Assembly (NCBI GenBank): GCA_937966095.1
Contig: CALCKF010000100.1
Span: 1-14,797, forward strand
From: an uncultured Eubacterium sp.
GTDB lineage: Bacteria; Bacillota; Clostridia; Peptostreptococcales; Anaerovoracaceae
Direction of reading: 5' to 3'
Length of the DNA stretch: 14,797 nt
Below the pieces are notes generated by a model that did no database searches, was not told the origin of the DNA, and worked only from the letters and a program-made list of their open reading frames with translations. Below are positions 6,577 through 14,592 of the stretch, in pieces. The position numbers were made by a program, and so were the translations under genes. Position 1 is the stretch's first letter. The number at the start of each line of letters is the position of its first letter.

Positions 6577-7842
6577 ATGAGTGGCGACATTTTCAGAGAT
6601 ATCGTTGTTATAATAATCCTGATAGCTTTTTCGGCGTATTTTTCAGCAACCGAGACTGCATTTACATCGGTAAACAGGATAAGACTGAAAAATATGGCAG
6701 GTGATGGCGACAAAAGAGCAGACAGAGTACTTAAGCTCTCAGAAAAATATGACAAGCTGCTGACCACGATACTGATAGGTAATAATGTGGTCAACATAAC
6801 AATGACTTCTATAGCTACACTGCTGTTTGTGGATATAATGGGACCATATGGAGCAACATTGTCGACGGTGGTGATAACTGTCGTTGTTCTTATTTTCGGT
6901 GAAATAACTCCTAAAAACGTAGCAAAGGAGATGCCGGAAAGATTTGCGATGTTTTCTGCCCCGCTGCTGAAAAAGCTGATGACACTTATGACACCGGTCA
7001 ATTACGTGTTCACCAGATGGAAACAGTTTATTGCAAGACTGTTCAGTCTTGATGCTGACAACGGTATAACAGAGGATGAGATCCTTACTATGGTCGAAGA
7101 GGCCGGAAACACGGGCGGGATAGAAGAAAGACATAGCGAACTTATTCAGAATGCCATAGAATTCTATGAGATAACCGTTGAGGATGTCATGACTCCCAGA
7201 CCTGAGATGGAGGCGGTTCCTGAAGACTGCAGCAAGGAACGGCTGGCTGAGATCTTCAGAGATACCGGATATTCCAGAATGCCGGTGTATGAAAATGATA
7301 TAGATGGTATAATAGGTGTTATAAATCAGAAAGATTTCCATAATTATATATTGGGCACTGATAAAAAGATATCAGACTATATCAAACCTGTGGTTTTTGT
7401 CGGGACTGCAATGAAGATATCTGATCTTCTGAAAAAAATGCAGAAACTCAAGACGCACATGGCTGTAATAATAGATGAATATGGCGGTACAGAGGGACTT
7501 GTAACTATGGAGGATATCATAGAGGAGCTCGTGGGAGAGATATTTGATGAGTATGATATCGTGACATCGAAGGATATCATGCCGCTCCAGAACGGCAGTT
7601 TCAGGATTGAATGCAGTGCAAATTTAGGAAAAGTATTTGATTATCTCGGTATAGATGATGTTCCGGATGCAGTTACTGTTAACGGCTGGGTGGTAAAGGA
7701 ACTGGACAGGCTGCCTGAAGAGGGGGATAAGTTTGAAACAGTGATAGAGGATAAAAAATTGACAGCCACGGTTATAAAAGCCGATGAAAGGAAAGCGCTG
7801 GAAATAAATCTGAATGTTGAGGAACTTGAAAAAAATCAATAG
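6577..7842 (+). CDS. CNNM (DUF21)/CBS-domain membrane protein, CorC/HlyC-type
   Basis: Protein of 421 residues with the standard hemolysin-C/CorC-like architecture: a DUF21/CNNM membrane domain (about 1-180), two CBS domains (about 203-262 and 268-325) and a C-terminal transporter-associated domain (about 335-415). CNNM hallmarks are SATETA (23-28), GNNVVNI (68-74) and FGEITPKN (107-114). VMTPRPEM (204-211) opens the first CBS domain, and DEYGGTEGLVTMEDI ends the second, acidic region. Members are linked to Mg2+/Co2+ export and magnesium homeostasis, with CBS domains sensing Mg-ATP; the 'hemolysin' label is historical. ATG 6577 follows AAGGAG (6560-6565) by 11 bases; TTG 6556 is the only earlier start in frame and is less likely. 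It is probably first in a transcript with secA. Confidence 0.93.
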   Translation: MSGDIFRDIVVIIILIAFSAYFSATETAFTSVNRIRLKNMAGDGDKRADRVLKLSEKYDKLLTTILIGNNVVNITMTSIATLLFVDIMGPYGATLSTVVITVVVLIFGEITPKNVAKEMPERFAMFSAPLLKKLMTLMTPVNYVFTRWKQFIARLFSLDADNGITEDEILTMVEEAGNTGGIEERHSELIQNAIEFYEITVEDVMTPRPEMEAVPEDCSKERLAEIFRDTGYSRMPVYENDIDGIIGVINQKDFHNYILGTDKKISDYIKPVVFVGTAMKISDLLKKMQKLKTHMAVIIDEYGGTEGLVTMEDIIEELVGEIFDEYDIVTSKDIMPLQNGSFRIECSANLGKVFDYLGIDDVPDAVTVNGWVVKELDRLPEEGDKFETVIEDKKLTATVIKADERKALEINLNVEELEKNQ

Positions 7843-7857
7843 AAAGGGGAAGCGATC

Positions 7858-10629
7858 ATGGGTTTGATGGAAAAAATCTTCGGAGATCTCAACGAGAAAG
7901 AAGTGAAGAAGGTTTCCAAAATAGCGGACAGGGTCATGGAATATGACGAAGAGATGCAGGCTCTGACTGATGAGCAGCTTCGTGAAAAAACGGAGGAATT
8001 CAAAAAAAGGGTAAAAGACGGAGAAACTCTGGATGAAATACTGCCGGAGGCTTTTGCAGTATGTAGAGAAGGGGCGTGGCGCAGTCTGGGTATGAAGCAT
8101 TTCTATGTACAGGTAATAGGAGGTATAGTGCTTCATCAGGGAAGGATAGCCGAGATGAAGACAGGTGAAGGTAAAACGCTGGTGGCCACTCTTCCTGCAT
8201 ATCTCAATGCTCTGGAAGGAAAAGGCGTTCATGTGGTGACGGTCAATGATTACCTGGCAAAACGAGATATGGAGTGGATGGGCAAGCTTTATACTTTCCT
8301 TGGCCTTACAGTGGGGTGTGTAATACATGGGATACCTGAAGAGAAAAGACGTGCTGCATATCAGGCGGATATAACATACGGGACAAATAACGAATACGGA
8401 TTTGATTATCTGCGAGATAATATGGTCATATATAAGGAAGATATGATGCAGCGTGAACTGAACTATGCCATCATAGACGAGGTGGACTCGATACTTATAG
8501 ACGAGGCCAGAACTCCTCTGATAATTTCCGGGAAGGGCGACAAGTCCACAGACATGTATAAAAGAGCTGATGGATTCGTAAGGACATTGAGAGAAGGGGA
8601 AGATGCGGACTTTACGATAGAGGAAAAGGATAAACAGATTGCCCTTACCGATCTTGGCGTGGAAAAATGTGAAAAATATTTCGGGGTAGAGAATTTCTCG
8701 GATCCGGAAAATATGGAGATTAACCATCATGTGCTGCAGGCTCTCAAGGCCAGGAACATGATGAAACGTGATGTGGATTATATAGTAAAAGACGGCGAGA
8801 TAGTGATAGTAGATGAATTTACCGGAAGGCTCATGTTCGGTAGACGTTACAGTGACGGACTGCATCAGGCCATAGAGGCCAAGGAAAATGTTATAGTCCG
8901 TTCCGAGTCAAAGACTCTTGCTACTATTACACTGCAGAATTACTTCAGGATGTATCAGAAGCTGGCAGGTATGACAGGTACGGCAAAAACGGAAGAAAGT
9001 GAATTCAGGGATATATATAATATGGATGTAGTTGTCATACCGACCAATAAACCTGTTATAAGGAATGACATGCAGGATGCTGTATATGCAACGGAACATG
9101 GCAAATACAAATCAATAGTTGACAGAGTGGAGGAAGCCCATAAAAAAGGACAGCCGGTACTGGTTGGAACGATCTCGATAGAAAAATCGGAGATAATTGC
9201 AAATGCGCTTAAAAAACGCGGGATCAAGGATTTCAATGTGCTGAATGCCAAGCAGCATGAAAAGGAAGCTCAGATAATAGCAGAAGCCGGAAGGCTTGGC
9301 GCTATAACCATAGCAACCAATATGGCCGGACGAGGTACTGACATAATATTGGGGGGGAATCCCGAATTTGAGGCAAGGAAAGAAATGGCAGCCAGAGGAT
9401 ATGATGATGACACGATAGCATTTGCCACAAGTTTTGTTCAGAGCGATGATCCTGAGCTTAACAGAGCCAGGGAGGAATTTAAGGCACTTCATGAGAAATA
9501 CAAAGAGGAACGAAGACCAGAACAGGAAAAGGTCAAAGAGCTTGGCGGTCTTTGCATAATAGGCACCGAAAGACATGAATCCAGACGTATAGACAACCAG
9601 TTAAGAGGCCGTTCCGGAAGACAGGGAGATCCGGGGCAGACACAGTTCTGTATATCCATGGAAGACGATCTTATGAGACTGTTCGGCGGTGAACGTATGC
9701 AGTCGATAGTACAGAGACTCGGTGTTGAAGAAGATGAAGCTATAGAAGCAGGCATGATAACCAAGCAGATAGAAAATGCCCAGAAGAAAGTAGAAGGAAA
9801 GAATTTTTCAATAAGAAAATATGTGCTCCAGTATGATAATGTAATGAACAAGCAGCGTGAGATAATATATGGAGAGCGTAAAAAGGTTCTGTTTGGGGAG
9901 GATCTGAGAGAAGATCTGGTGTCTATGACACATCAGCTTATAGATGAGGTGGTTGATCCCGTAGTCATATCATCCAAGTTTGCGGAAGAGTGGGATTTTG
10001 ATACCATCAACAAGGGACTGAGAAAAATATCCCCTGCTTTTGAACCGCTCGACTTTGATAAAGAGACGCTTGCCGACATAGATGAGGAGAGTCTGAAGGC
10101 AGGCATATATGAAGATTTCGAGGATATTTACAGGGCCAAGGAAGAGGAAATAGGTATCGACAGACTCAGGGAAGTCGAGAGGATGATACTGATCAGAGTA
10201 GTCGATAATAAATGGATGGATCATATAGATGCAATGGATCAGCTCAAGAGCGGCATAGGACTTAGAGGACTTGGCGGCCAGGACCCTGCGGGAGCATATG
10301 CTCAGGAAGGATTTGATATGTTTGAGCTGATGGTAAACTCCATAAAGGAAGATTTCGTCAAGTTCTGTTATAATGTGACGGTGAAGACAACGACTGAGAG
10401 AAAGAATGTTCTGGGAACAGGAGAGGACAGAAAAGACGAGTTCAGAGATGATCAGCCGGCTGTTGTGACAGGTGGCGCACCGTCTGAAACAGTGGTTCCT
10501 GAGAGGCAGCATAAGCAGCAGACAGTTAGAAGAGAAACACCAAAGGTGGGCAGGAATGACCCTTGCCCATGCGGAAGCGGCAAAAAGTATAAACACTGCT
10601 GCGGGCGTAATGATGTCCATAGCAATTGA
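7858..10629 (+). CDS. secA: Preprotein translocase ATPase SecA
   Basis: Motor ATPase that drives unfolded preproteins through SecYEG. The 923-residue product is full length and contains Walker A MKTGEGKT (100-107), the DEAD-type box DEVD (207-210), the helicase-like signatures LAGMTGTAKTEESEF, ATNMAGRGTD and QLRGRSGRQGD, and helical scaffold/wing regions. A polar, variable linker (about residues 850-895) leads to a C-terminal SEC-C zinc motif with C903-x-C905-x8-C914-C915, which binds SecB or ribosomes in other bacteria. Start ATG 7858 is preceded by AAAGGGGA 15 bases after the upstream gene stop; ATG 7867 is an in-frame alternative. Only one secA is visible. prfB follows after 28 bases, an arrangement also found in Bacillus. 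Confidence 0.98.
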   Translation: MGLMEKIFGDLNEKEVKKVSKIADRVMEYDEEMQALTDEQLREKTEEFKKRVKDGETLDEILPEAFAVCREGAWRSLGMKHFYVQVIGGIVLHQGRIAEMKTGEGKTLVATLPAYLNALEGKGVHVVTVNDYLAKRDMEWMGKLYTFLGLTVGCVIHGIPEEKRRAAYQADITYGTNNEYGFDYLRDNMVIYKEDMMQRELNYAIIDEVDSILIDEARTPLIISGKGDKSTDMYKRADGFVRTLREGEDADFTIEEKDKQIALTDLGVEKCEKYFGVENFSDPENMEINHHVLQALKARNMMKRDVDYIVKDGEIVIVDEFTGRLMFGRRYSDGLHQAIEAKENVIVRSESKTLATITLQNYFRMYQKLAGMTGTAKTEESEFRDIYNMDVVVIPTNKPVIRNDMQDAVYATEHGKYKSIVDRVEEAHKKGQPVLVGTISIEKSEIIANALKKRGIKDFNVLNAKQHEKEAQIIAEAGRLGAITIATNMAGRGTDIILGGNPEFEARKEMAARGYDDDTIAFATSFVQSDDPELNRAREEFKALHEKYKEERRPEQEKVKELGGLCIIGTERHESRRIDNQLRGRSGRQGDPGQTQFCISMEDDLMRLFGGERMQSIVQRLGVEEDEAIEAGMITKQIENAQKKVEGKNFSIRKYVLQYDNVMNKQREIIYGERKKVLFGEDLREDLVSMTHQLIDEVVDPVVISSKFAEEWDFDTINKGLRKISPAFEPLDFDKETLADIDEESLKAGIYEDFEDIYRAKEEEIGIDRLREVERMILIRVVDNKWMDHIDAMDQLKSGIGLRGLGGQDPAGAYAQEGFDMFELMVNSIKEDFVKFCYNVTVKTTTERKNVLGTGEDRKDEFRDDQPAVVTGGAPSETVVPERQHKQQTVRRETPKVGRNDPCPCGSGKKYKHCCGRNDVHSN

Positions 10630-10657
10630 AAGAAAGAATAAAAGGATGTGAGTGATT

Positions 10658-11759
10658 ATGATACAGCTTGACCAGATAAAAGGTCAGATCCCTGCACTGC
10701 AGGCCATGATAAAAGAGGCAGGTGAGTCCCTTTGACCCGGCAGGGTTGAAGGAAAGATTAGGGAAACTTGAAAATGAGATGAGCGGGGAAGGATTCTGGG
10801 ATGACCCGGATAATGCTCAGAAAGCGATGAAAGAGAAGAAGTCCATAGAGGATAAGCTGAATGATCTTGAAAGGCTCGACAGGAAGATGGAAGATCTGGA
10901 AACTCTTTTGGAAATGGCAGAAGAGGAGCAGGACGAGTCACTTGTCCCTGAAGCTGAAGGCCTTTTTTCAGAGTTGTCAAAAGATGTGGAGGATATGAGA
11001 CTCAGGACACTGCTCAACGGTAAATATGACAGAAACAATGCGATAATATCGGTGCATGCAGGTTCGGGAGGCACCGATGCGCAGGACTGGGCAGAGATGC
11101 TTTTCAGAATGTATACCAGATGGTGTGAGAAAAAAGGATACAAGTCAAAACTTATCGATATGCAGGATGATACCGAAGGAGGAATAAAGAGCGCGACACT
11201 TCTCGTAGAAGGTGAAAACGCCTACGGATATCTCAAGAATGAAAAAGGCGTTCACAGACTTGTCAGAATATCTCCGTTCGATTCTTCCGGGAGAAGACAC
11301 ACATCGTTTGCGTCTCTGGATGTGGTGCCGGAAATAGATGATGATACAGAGGTCGAGATAAACAGTGATGATCTGAGGATAGACACTTTCAGATCAAGCG
11401 GAGCGGGCGGACAGCATGTCAATAAGACGGATTCGGCGATAAGGATAACGCATATTCCTACAAACATAGTGGTTACATGTCAGAATGAAAGATCGCAGCA
11501 CCAGAACCGGGAAACAGCTATGAAGCTGCTGATGTCAAAGCTTATTGAATTGAAGGAACAGGAAAAGAAGGAAAGCCTGGAAGAGCTGAAGGGTGATTAC
11601 AGTCAGATAACATGGGGAAGTCAGATAAGGTCCTATGTATTTCATCCATATACGATGGTAAAAGATCACAGGACAGGAGCAGAAGTAGGGAATGTAAACG
11701 CTGTTATGGATGGAGATATAGACTATTTCATCAATGAGAAGCTGAAACAGAAGGAGTAG
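10658..11759 (+). CDS. prfB: Peptide chain release factor 2, made by programmed +1 frameshift
   Basis: RF2 recognises UGA and UAA stop codons and triggers peptide release. Translation starts at ATG 10658 and reads 25 codons (beginning MIQLDQIKGQ, ending AGESL) to an in-frame TGA at 10733-10735. Slipping +1 at CTT-T enters the long frame at GAC 10734, giving 366 residues, the family's normal length. With this numbering the stop-codon recognition tripeptide SPF is at 205-207 and the catalytic GGQ at 250-252, the same positions as in E. coli RF2. Reading only the uninterrupted frame would suggest a false GTG start at 10722 and lose the N-terminus. The UGA gives autoregulation: low RF2 increases frameshifting. 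The gene follows secA by 28 bases and precedes the Tex gene by 3. Confidence 0.97.
10719..10736 (+). other. prfB programmed +1 frameshift (recoding) site
   Basis: The slippery site CTT TGA C (10730-10736) carries the in-frame UGA, and an internal Shine-Dalgarno-like AGGTGA lies just upstream (10720-10725), complementary to the 16S rRNA 3' end. The usual bacterial site has AGGGGG; here the SD-like element is of the AGGUGA type. The predicted product continues as Ser-Leu-Asp-Pro across the shift. Confidence 0.93.
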
Positions 11760-11762
11760 AGG

Positions 11763-14018
11763 ATGGACATCATCAGTATGATAGCCGGGGAGCTTAAGCT
11801 AAAGGAATCCCAGGTGGAACAGACCGTAAGACTTATAGATGAAGGTAATACTATCCCGTTTATAGCAAGATACAGAAAGGAAGCTACGGGAGGGTTAAGT
11901 GATTCTGTATTGAGAGATATGGATGAAAGGCTGACATATCTAAGGAACCTTCAGGAACGGAAGAAGGAAGTCATCAGGCTGATAGACGAGCAGGGAAAGC
12001 TTACAGATGAGCTGAGAGAAATGATAGATGAAGCCGAAGTGCTTCAGAGGGTGGAAGACCTATATAAGCCATATAAGAAAAAAAAGGCGACCAGAGCATC
12101 TAAGGCCCGGGAAAAAGGTCTTGGACCTCTGGCGCTCATTTTTATGGAACAGAGCAGGCAGGAAGGAAGTGTGGAAGAAATTGCATCGTCATATATAGAT
12201 GAAGAGAAGAGTGTGAATACGTCAGAAGAAGCCATACTGGGAGCATGTGATATAATCGCGGAGATGATATCTGATGATCCGGATATCATTGCTGAGATAA
12301 GGAAGATGACATATGAAACGGGAATTATAATGACTGAAGCATACGATCCGGACGAAAAGACAGTATATGAAATGTATTACGACCACAGTGAGCGCATAAA
12401 CAGGATCCCTGATCACAGGGTGCTGGCGATAAACAGAGGTGAAAAAGAGAAGAAACTGAAAGTAAAAGTAATAACAGATGCGGGAAAAATGGAAGAATTT
12501 ATATGCAACAGTGTCATAAAGGGGAATTCAGTATTTGAAGAACTGTTGAGAAAGACAGTGACTGATGCATATCGGCGTCTGATCGCACCATCTGCTGAAA
12601 GGGATATGCGCAGCATGCTAACAGAGAGAGCAGAAGCAGAGGCTGTAAAGTTATTTGCGAAAAATACCGAAAAGCTTCTTATGGTCCCTCCGGTCAGCGG
12701 TGCCAGGATCATAAGCATAGACCCAGGATACAGGACAGGCTGTAAGATCGCGGTACTTGATGAGACCGGCAAGCTGCTGGCATATACTACCGTATATCCG
12801 ACAGAACCGAGAAATGATATAAAAGGTACAGAAGCGGTGCTGGAAAAGCTGGTGGATAAATACCGTATCAATACGATAGTTATAGGGAACGGAACAGCAT
12901 CGAGAGAAACAGAGGAAGTTGTTGCCGGCTTTATAAAAAAAACAGGGAGAAATATAAGGTACACTATAGTAAACGAGGCAGGGGCATCTGTATATTCGGC
13001 ATCAAAGCTGGCAACGGAAGAATATCCGGATCTGGACGTTACTGTGAGAGGAGCTATGTCTCTTGGAAGGAGACTACAGGATCCTCTTGCAGAACTTGTG
13101 AAGATCCCGACAAAAAGTATAGGAGTGGGGCAGTATCAGCATGATATAAACCAAAATCTTTTGGAAACAGCTCTGGATAATGTGGTTGAAGATTGTGTGA
13201 ACAGAGTAGGTGTAGAACTTAACACCGCATCATCATCTTTGCTGTCACATGTTGCCGGAATAAACATGGGAATAGCTAAAAATATAGTGGCATATCGAGA
13301 GCAGAACGGAGCGTTTACAGAGAGAAAAGAACTTAAAAAAGTCGCCAAATTGGGTGAAAAGACATTCAACCAATGCGCAGGATTCATGAGGATATCAAAA
13401 GGACATGATTTCCTGGACAGTACATCTGTGCATCCGGAATCATATCCGATAGCACGAGCCATGATGTCAAAGCTGGGGATAGAGGAGGAACAGCTTAGGC
13501 ATGGAGGGATATCTGATATAGAGGACAGGATATGGTCGATGTATGGCGGGGAGGAAAAAATCAAAGGGAAAACGCACAGAGCTAAAGGACTGTCATCTTT
13601 AGCCGAACTTTCCATAAAGAATGAGAACCCGAAAAAAGATATGAAAAAAGCTATAGAGAAAATGGCTGACGAACTGGGAGTAGGAGTACCTACACTTGCT
13701 GATATCATTGAAGAAATAAGGAAACCGGGGAGAGATCCGCGCGAGGGTGCTCCGGGTGTGATATTCAGGAATGATGTAAGATCCTTTGATGATCTTAAAA
13801 TAGATATGGAGCTGGAAGGCACTGTAAGAAACGTTGTGGATTTTGGAGCATTTGTGGATATAGGCGTGAAGAATGACGGGCTTGTCCATATATCACAGAT
13901 GAGCGACAAATATATAAAACACCCTATGGATATAGTATCGGTTGGAGACAGTGTGAAAGTGAGGATAATAAGCATAGATCGAGATAAGCATAAGGTCGGT
14001 CTGACTATGAAGCTGTGA
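11763..14018 (+). CDS. tex: Tex-family RNA-binding transcription accessory protein
   Basis: Protein of 751 residues with the standard Tex layout: an N-terminal helical region (1 to about 190, containing IPFIARYRKEATGGL and VEDLYKPYKKKK), a YqgF/RNase H-like domain starting near 315 (IISIDPGYRTGCKIAVLD, D320 in the conserved acidic position), helix-hairpin-helix repeats near 483-560 (VELNTASSSLLSHVAGI), and a C-terminal S1 RNA-binding domain about 681-750 (VDFGAFVDIGV, GLVHISQMS). Tex proteins bind nucleic acid and associate with transcription; their exact job is unsettled. ATG 11763 follows AAGGAG (11751-11756) by 6 bases and lies 3 bases after prfB, so the two are almost certainly cotranscribed. 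No terminator is visible after its stop. Confidence 0.96.
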   Translation: MDIISMIAGELKLKESQVEQTVRLIDEGNTIPFIARYRKEATGGLSDSVLRDMDERLTYLRNLQERKKEVIRLIDEQGKLTDELREMIDEAEVLQRVEDLYKPYKKKKATRASKAREKGLGPLALIFMEQSRQEGSVEEIASSYIDEEKSVNTSEEAILGACDIIAEMISDDPDIIAEIRKMTYETGIIMTEAYDPDEKTVYEMYYDHSERINRIPDHRVLAINRGEKEKKLKVKVITDAGKMEEFICNSVIKGNSVFEELLRKTVTDAYRRLIAPSAERDMRSMLTERAEAEAVKLFAKNTEKLLMVPPVSGARIISIDPGYRTGCKIAVLDETGKLLAYTTVYPTEPRNDIKGTEAVLEKLVDKYRINTIVIGNGTASRETEEVVAGFIKKTGRNIRYTIVNEAGASVYSASKLATEEYPDLDVTVRGAMSLGRRLQDPLAELVKIPTKSIGVGQYQHDINQNLLETALDNVVEDCVNRVGVELNTASSSLLSHVAGINMGIAKNIVAYREQNGAFTERKELKKVAKLGEKTFNQCAGFMRISKGHDFLDSTSVHPESYPIARAMMSKLGIEEEQLRHGGISDIEDRIWSMYGGEEKIKGKTHRAKGLSSLAELSIKNENPKKDMKKAIEKMADELGVGVPTLADIIEEIRKPGRDPREGAPGVIFRNDVRSFDDLKIDMELEGTVRNVVDFGAFVDIGVKNDGLVHISQMSDKYIKHPMDIVSVGDSVKVRIISIDRDKHKVGLTMKL

Positions 14019-14032
14019 TGAAATCATGGCGG

Positions 14033-14069
14033 TATTGTATACAGTATTTATATTGTTACAGTATTGTAA
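14033..14069 (+). repeat. Operator-like repeats upstream of the decarboxylase beta gene
   Basis: Two near-identical tandem units are present: TATTGTATACAGTATT (14033-14048) and TATTGTTACAGTATT (14051-14065), differing by one inserted base. The first contains the perfect 8-base palindrome TGTATACA (14036-14043). The end of the second forms TTACA-GTAT-TGTAA (14056-14069), an inverted repeat overlapping a candidate -35. TGTATACA-type sites resemble those of GntR-family regulators. That assignment is inference. Confidence 0.5.
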
Positions 14070-14092
14070 TCAAAAAATATATATGTTAATAT
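14064..14092 (+). promoter_or_regulatory. Candidate promoter of the decarboxylase beta gene
   Basis: TTGTAA (14064-14069) and TAATAT (14087-14092) are separated by exactly 17 bases, and a TG at 14084-14085 gives an extended -10. Transcription would start near 14099, about 50 bases before the ATG at 14151. The -35 overlaps the inverted repeat described above, consistent with repression there. Confidence 0.55.
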
Positions 14093-14097
14093 TCTAC

Positions 14098-14120
14098 CGA
14101 TAACGTCAAAGGAGTTATCG
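14098..14120 (+). promoter_or_regulatory. 5'-leader stem-loop of the decarboxylase mRNA
   Basis: CGATAAC (14098-14104) and GTTATCG (14114-14120) form a perfect 7-bp stem with a 9-base loop containing AAAGGA. It would lie at the very 5' end of the transcript predicted from the promoter above. No T-run follows, so it is not an intrinsic terminator. It could stabilise the mRNA or be a protein-binding site. The gene's own ribosome binding site, AAGGAG (14137-14142), lies 8 bases before the ATG and outside the stem. Confidence 0.45.
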
Positions 14121-14150
14121 ATATCATATTAAGGAAAAGGAGAAAGAAAA

Positions 14151-14586
14151 ATGGAAGCCGTATTGGACACTTTGGTGAACCTGTGGAATGACACGGGGAT
14201 TGCTAATTTCACTTATCAAAACGGAATAATGATCGTAGTATCGTTTATTTTCTTATACCTTGCCATCAGACATGGCTTTGAGCCTCTGCTGCTGGTGCCT
14301 ATAGCATTCGGCATGCTTTTGTCAAACCTGCCTGTAAGTGGTATGTTTATAGAGCATTTCAATATAACAAGCTCGGATCAGTTGTCTGATGCCGGCATAT
14401 TGACAATATTTTATGCATTGAAACCTATACTCCCGTCACTGATATTCCTGGGAGTAGGAGCGATGACAGATTTCGGACCACTGATTGCAAACCCTAAATC
14501 GCTTCTCATGGGTGCGGCTGCTCAGCTTGGAATCTTTTTTGCCTTCTTTGCTGCTATAGCTCTCGGATTCAATGCACAGGAAGCCG
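14151..14586 (+). pseudogene. Na+-translocating decarboxylase beta subunit, 5' part only, cut by a sequence junction
   Basis: The first ~145 codons match the beta subunit of sodium-pumping decarboxylases (oxaloacetate, glutaconyl-CoA or methylmalonyl-CoA type; OadB/GcdB/MmdB), the membrane carboxybiotin decarboxylase and Na+ channel. Recognisable segments are GFEPLLLVPIAFGMLLSN (42-59), FLGVGAMTDFGPLIANPK (99-116) and MGAAAQLGIF (120-129), with hydrophobic helices around them. The family normally continues into a conserved IGIIGGADGPT motif soon after QEAA (143-146) and reaches about 375 residues. Here the text after residue ~146 becomes arginine-rich and unrelated, although the frame stays open to the window end. 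Start ATG 14151 follows AAGGAG by 8 bases. Truncation is probably an assembly artefact rather than a true pseudogene. The substrate type cannot be decided without the alpha subunit. Confidence 0.85.
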
Positions 14587-14592
14587 CCGCTT
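14578..14592. other. Abrupt composition and homology junction (probable chimera)
   Basis: The 60 bases before 14581 are 45% G+C by my count; the 217 bases after are about 77%. Over the same short interval the decarboxylase protein loses its family sequence and the plausible coding frame shifts by +1. No inverted repeats, target-site duplication or integrase site are visible at the boundary. The exact point is uncertain by several bases because GAAGCCGCC could belong to either side. Confidence 0.85.

Noticed and set aside
7624..8865. Reverse-strand ORF of 413 codons opposite the CNNM/CBS gene and secA
   Set aside because: It is the mirror of two strongly supported genes, has Phe/His/Tyr/Ser-rich text with no recognisable motif, and spans their intergenic boundary. 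It is a shadow frame.
9351..9357. Run of seven G in secA as a possible frameshift error
   Set aside because: The reading frame continues correctly through the conserved LGGNPEFEAR segment and the protein is full length, so the run is genuine.
10722..11759. prfB starting at GTG 10722 without a frameshift
   Set aside because: It would lose the N-terminal RF2 helix encoded at 10658-10732, which matches the family, and it ignores the textbook CTT-TGA-C site. The frameshifted reading gives standard length and standard SPF and GGQ numbering.
13136..13975. Reverse-strand ORF of 279 codons opposite tex
   Set aside because: Serine-rich low-information translation lying entirely inside the conserved HhH and S1 parts of tex, with no plausible start region. 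It is a shadow frame.
14098..14120. Hairpin after tex as its transcription terminator
   Set aside because: There is no T-rich tract after the stem, and it lies downstream of a good promoter for the next gene, so it fits a 5' leader better than a terminator.
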